Positions 62,099 through 64,000 of a stretch of DNA of 64,000 bases are shown piece by piece (the first letter of the stretch is position 1; every line of letters begins with the position of its first letter). The translations under genes were made by a program, and so were the position numbers. Under the pieces are notes generated by a model. That model worked only from the letters and a program-made list of their open reading frames with translations, was not told where the DNA came from and made no database searches. The DNA is from Hymenobacter metallicola (GTDB lineage Bacteria > Bacteroidota > Bacteroidia > Cytophagales > Hymenobacteraceae): NCBI RefSeq assembly GCF_004745645.1, contig NZ_SRMB01000004.1, positions 186,001 to 250,000 on the forward strand, read 5' to 3'.

Positions 62099-64000
62099 TT
62101 AGAATTTAAAGCTCTTGCTGAAGGATGGAATAATGGGGAATAGCGAAATCTGCTTGTAGACCGCCTTCGTGTCGCCGGTCCGGTAGTCGTAGTCGCGCGA
62201 GAGGTAGATGTAGTACGGGTTGCGGCGGCTGTAGGCATTGTAGAGGCTGAAGCTGTTGACCACTTCGCCCCACTTCTTTTTCTTGGTCTTGCTCAGGTCC
62301 AGGTCGAGGCGGTGGTAGGCCCGCATGCGGTAGCTGTTTCGCTCGCCGTATTCCTCGTACTGCTCGTAGGGCGCCAGGCGAAAACGGCCCTCCGACAGCG
62401 TCGTGGCGTTGCCCGTGCCGTACACCCACGTGCCCGACAGGGTGAAGGTGGGGCTGAACTTGTGCACCACGACCAGCGTGGCGTCGTGGCGCCGGTCGTA
62501 CTTGTAAGGATAAAGCCGGCCCTGGTTCAGCTCGGCAAACTTGCGGTTGCTCCAGGCCAGCGTGTAGCCGATCCAGCCCGTGGTGCGCCCCGATTTTTTC
62601 TGCAAAAACAGCTCGGCACCGTAGGCCCAGCCCCGGCCGCTGGTTACTTTGTCCTGCCACTGATTGTCGGTCGTGCCCAGGAAGCTGGCGCCCTCCTTGT
62701 ACTCAATCAGGTTCTGCATGGGCTTGTAGTAGCTCTCGAAGCTGAGCTCGTACTCCTCGTCGTGGTAGCGCAGGGTGCGGGCCGCGCCCACGCTGATCTG
62801 CTGGGCTTTCTGGGGCTTGATTTTGGCCGTGGCCGGTACCCACAAGTCGGTGGGCAGGCCGATGCCGCTGTTGGTGAGCAGGTGAATATACTGGGTGGTG
62901 CGGGCGTAGGCAGCCTTCAGAGCCCAGTTTTCGGTAAGCAGGAACCGCCCGGAAATCCGGGGCTCCAGGGACGGATACAGGGTTTTATCCACCAGGAAAC
63001 TGTTCACGCGCAAGCCCCCGTTCACCTTGAGCCGGTCCGTGACACGGTAATCGTCTTCGGCGTAGAGGCTGGCTTCACTGGCCAGGGTTTGCTGTCCGGA
63101 GTTGATGTCGTCGGCGCCGGCTCCTTTCACCTGCAAGGCCCCGGGGCGGAACGAGTGCAGAATGTACTGCCCGCCGAAGCGGATGTAGTGGTCGGGGTTG
63201 GGCACGTAGTCCAGGTCGGTTTTCAGGCTCAGGTCCCGGATGTTGGACAGGTAGTGCAGGGCAAACTTTTCGGTGCGCGGATTCGAGCCGCTGGCAATCT
63301 TGTTTTCCTGGTCGATGCGGACGTTGAACTGGTACTTGCTGTAGGTGAAGTGCGTGTTCATGAACAGCTGGTCGTTCAGCACGTGGTTCCAGCGCAGGGC
63401 CGACGTTAGGTTGCCCCAGCCCAGGCCGTCCCGCTCCTTGTAGTAGCTGCCGTCGTCTTCCTTGTCGTTGTAGCGGGCGTAAAACTTGTCGTAGCCGGTG
63501 TAGGCGCTCAGGTAGAGCCGGTCGCGGCGGCCCACTTTCCAGTTGAGCTTGCCGTTGAGGTCGTGGAAAAAGTAGCCGACCGTGGGCCGCTCGTCGTACG
63601 GAATACCCTCGTTGGCCATAGCCAGGTTAATCAGCGGGCGGGCCAGCAGGTCGATGTAGGTGCGGCGGGCGGAGATGATAAAGGAGGCCGTGTCTTTCTT
63701 GATGGGGCCTTCCAGGGTCAGCTTGGAGGCCACAATGCCGATGGCGCCCTCCCCGTGAAACTCCTGCATGTTGCCTTCCTTCATCGAAATATCGAGCACC
63801 GACGACAGCCGCCCCCCGTAGCGGGCCGGAAAGCCGCCTTTGATGAGCTCCACGTTATTCAGCGCGTCGGCATTGAACACGGAGAAAAAGCCGAACAAAT
63901 GGGCCGCATTGTACACCGGCGTACCGTCGAGCAGAATCAGGTTCTGGTCGGGGGAGCCACCGCGCACGTAAAGGCCACTCTGCCCCTCGCCCCCGCTCTG
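62099..64000 (-). CDS. TonB-dependent receptor partnered with DUF4249 (N-terminus beyond right edge)
   Basis: The frame is open from base 64000 to the stop at 62099, giving about 633 residues without the start. The visible N-terminal residues QSGGEGQSGLYVRGGSPDQNLILLDGTPVYN lie in the plug domain (with RGGSPDQN), followed by HLFGFFSVFNADALNNVELIKGGFPARYGGRLSSVLDI and a long barrel. Missing parts are the signal peptide, any carboxypeptidase-like domain and the plug start. The plug shape and the DUF4249 neighbour put it in the FecA/CirA-like 'TonB-dependent receptor plus DUF4249' class of Bacteroidota. The substrate is unknown. Confidence 0.93.
   Translation of the reverse strand, partial: QSGGEGQSGLYVRGGSPDQNLILLDGTPVYNAAHLFGFFSVFNADALNNVELIKGGFPARYGGRLSSVLDISMKEGNMQEFHGEGAIGIVASKLTLEGPIKKDTASFIISARRTYIDLLARPLINLAMANEGIPYDERPTVGYFFHDLNGKLNWKVGRRDRLYLSAYTGYDKFYARYNDKEDDGSYYKERDGLGWGNLTSALRWNHVLNDQLFMNTHFTYSKYQFNVRIDQENKIASGSNPRTEKFALHYLSNIRDLSLKTDLDYVPNPDHYIRFGGQYILHSFRPGALQVKGAGADDINSGQQTLASEASLYAEDDYRVTDRLKVNGGLRVNSFLVDKTLYPSLEPRISGRFLLTENWALKAAYARTTQYIHLLTNSGIGLPTDLWVPATAKIKPQKAQQISVGAARTLRYHDEEYELSFESYYKPMQNLIEYKEGASFLGTTDNQWQDKVTSGRGWAYGAELFLQKKSGRTTGWIGYTLAWSNRKFAELNQGRLYPYKYDRRHDATLVVVHKFSPTFTLSGTWVYGTGNATTLSEGRFRLAPYEQYEEYGERNSYRMRAYHRLDLDLSKTKKKKWGEVVNSFSLYNAYSRRNPYYIYLSRDYDYRTGDTKAVYKQISLFPIIPSFSKSFKF

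Overview
The window is GC-rich (roughly 60-65% by eye) chromosomal DNA from a Bacteroidota member. A Hymenobacter-like cytophagal bacterium fits best. Reasons: SusC-type and DUF4249-coupled TonB-dependent receptors, a type IX secretion sorting domain, DUF2723, the TIGR03915/TIGR03916-type pair, promoters of the form TTG-N21-TAnnTTTG, A-rich translation starts instead of strong Shine-Dalgarno sites, and dispersed long inverted repeats. The genus is inferred. I saw no rRNA, tRNA, CRISPR array, transposase or prophage gene.

Layout. 1-3790: a cut-off SusC-like receptor (minus) divergent from pbpC. 4026-17870: a sulfate assimilation locus, all on plus. It begins with a promoter, a SAM-I riboswitch and a 30-residue Cys-rich leader ORF, followed by cysH (APS-reductase type), cysD, cysN, cobA, cysJ, a second Cys-rich mini-ORF, a TonB-dependent receptor, a DUF2490 barrel, cysI and a siroheme synthase-TSUP fusion. 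Together these take sulfate to APS, sulfite and sulfide, make the siroheme that sulfite reductase needs, and probably move sulfur compounds through both membranes. 17885-20699: PAS histidine kinase and a small conserved-looking protein (minus). 21149-27096: TolC/AcrA/AcrB-type RND efflux operon. 27259-27861: nitroreductase.

27926-31111: a large RCC1-repeat protein with a T9SS C-terminus. 31332-33209: a hypothetical gene and a manganese catalase, convergent around an array of five palindromes spaced exactly 42 bp apart. 33726-39132: SWIM zinc-finger protein, a 1013-residue DUF6493-like protein and an esterase. 39260-41036: glycine-zipper protein behind a textbook sigma-54 site, an NTF2-like lipoprotein, and an AT-richer orphan gene. 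41039-44184: DUF779, aldehyde dehydrogenase and a divergent AraC regulator. 44262-51839: M1 aminopeptidase, GreA/GreB-like factor, DUF2723 membrane protein, MFS exporter.

51932-56336 (minus): dTDP-4-dehydrorhamnose reductase, then the TIGR03915-type protein, an epoxide-hydrolase-like enzyme, a 61-residue small protein and the TIGR03916-type radical SAM protein. 56607-60963 (plus): BamA/TamA-like barrel, S1-domain CvfB-like protein, NAD(P)-binding protein, small outer-membrane protein. 61080-64000 (minus): DUF4249 lipoprotein and its TonB-dependent receptor, cut by the right edge.

The most unusual parts are the riboswitch plus Cys-codon leader in front of the sulfur genes with a second Cys-rich mini-ORF inside the locus, the helically phased palindrome array at 32049-32233, and the sigma-54 promoter at 39260.
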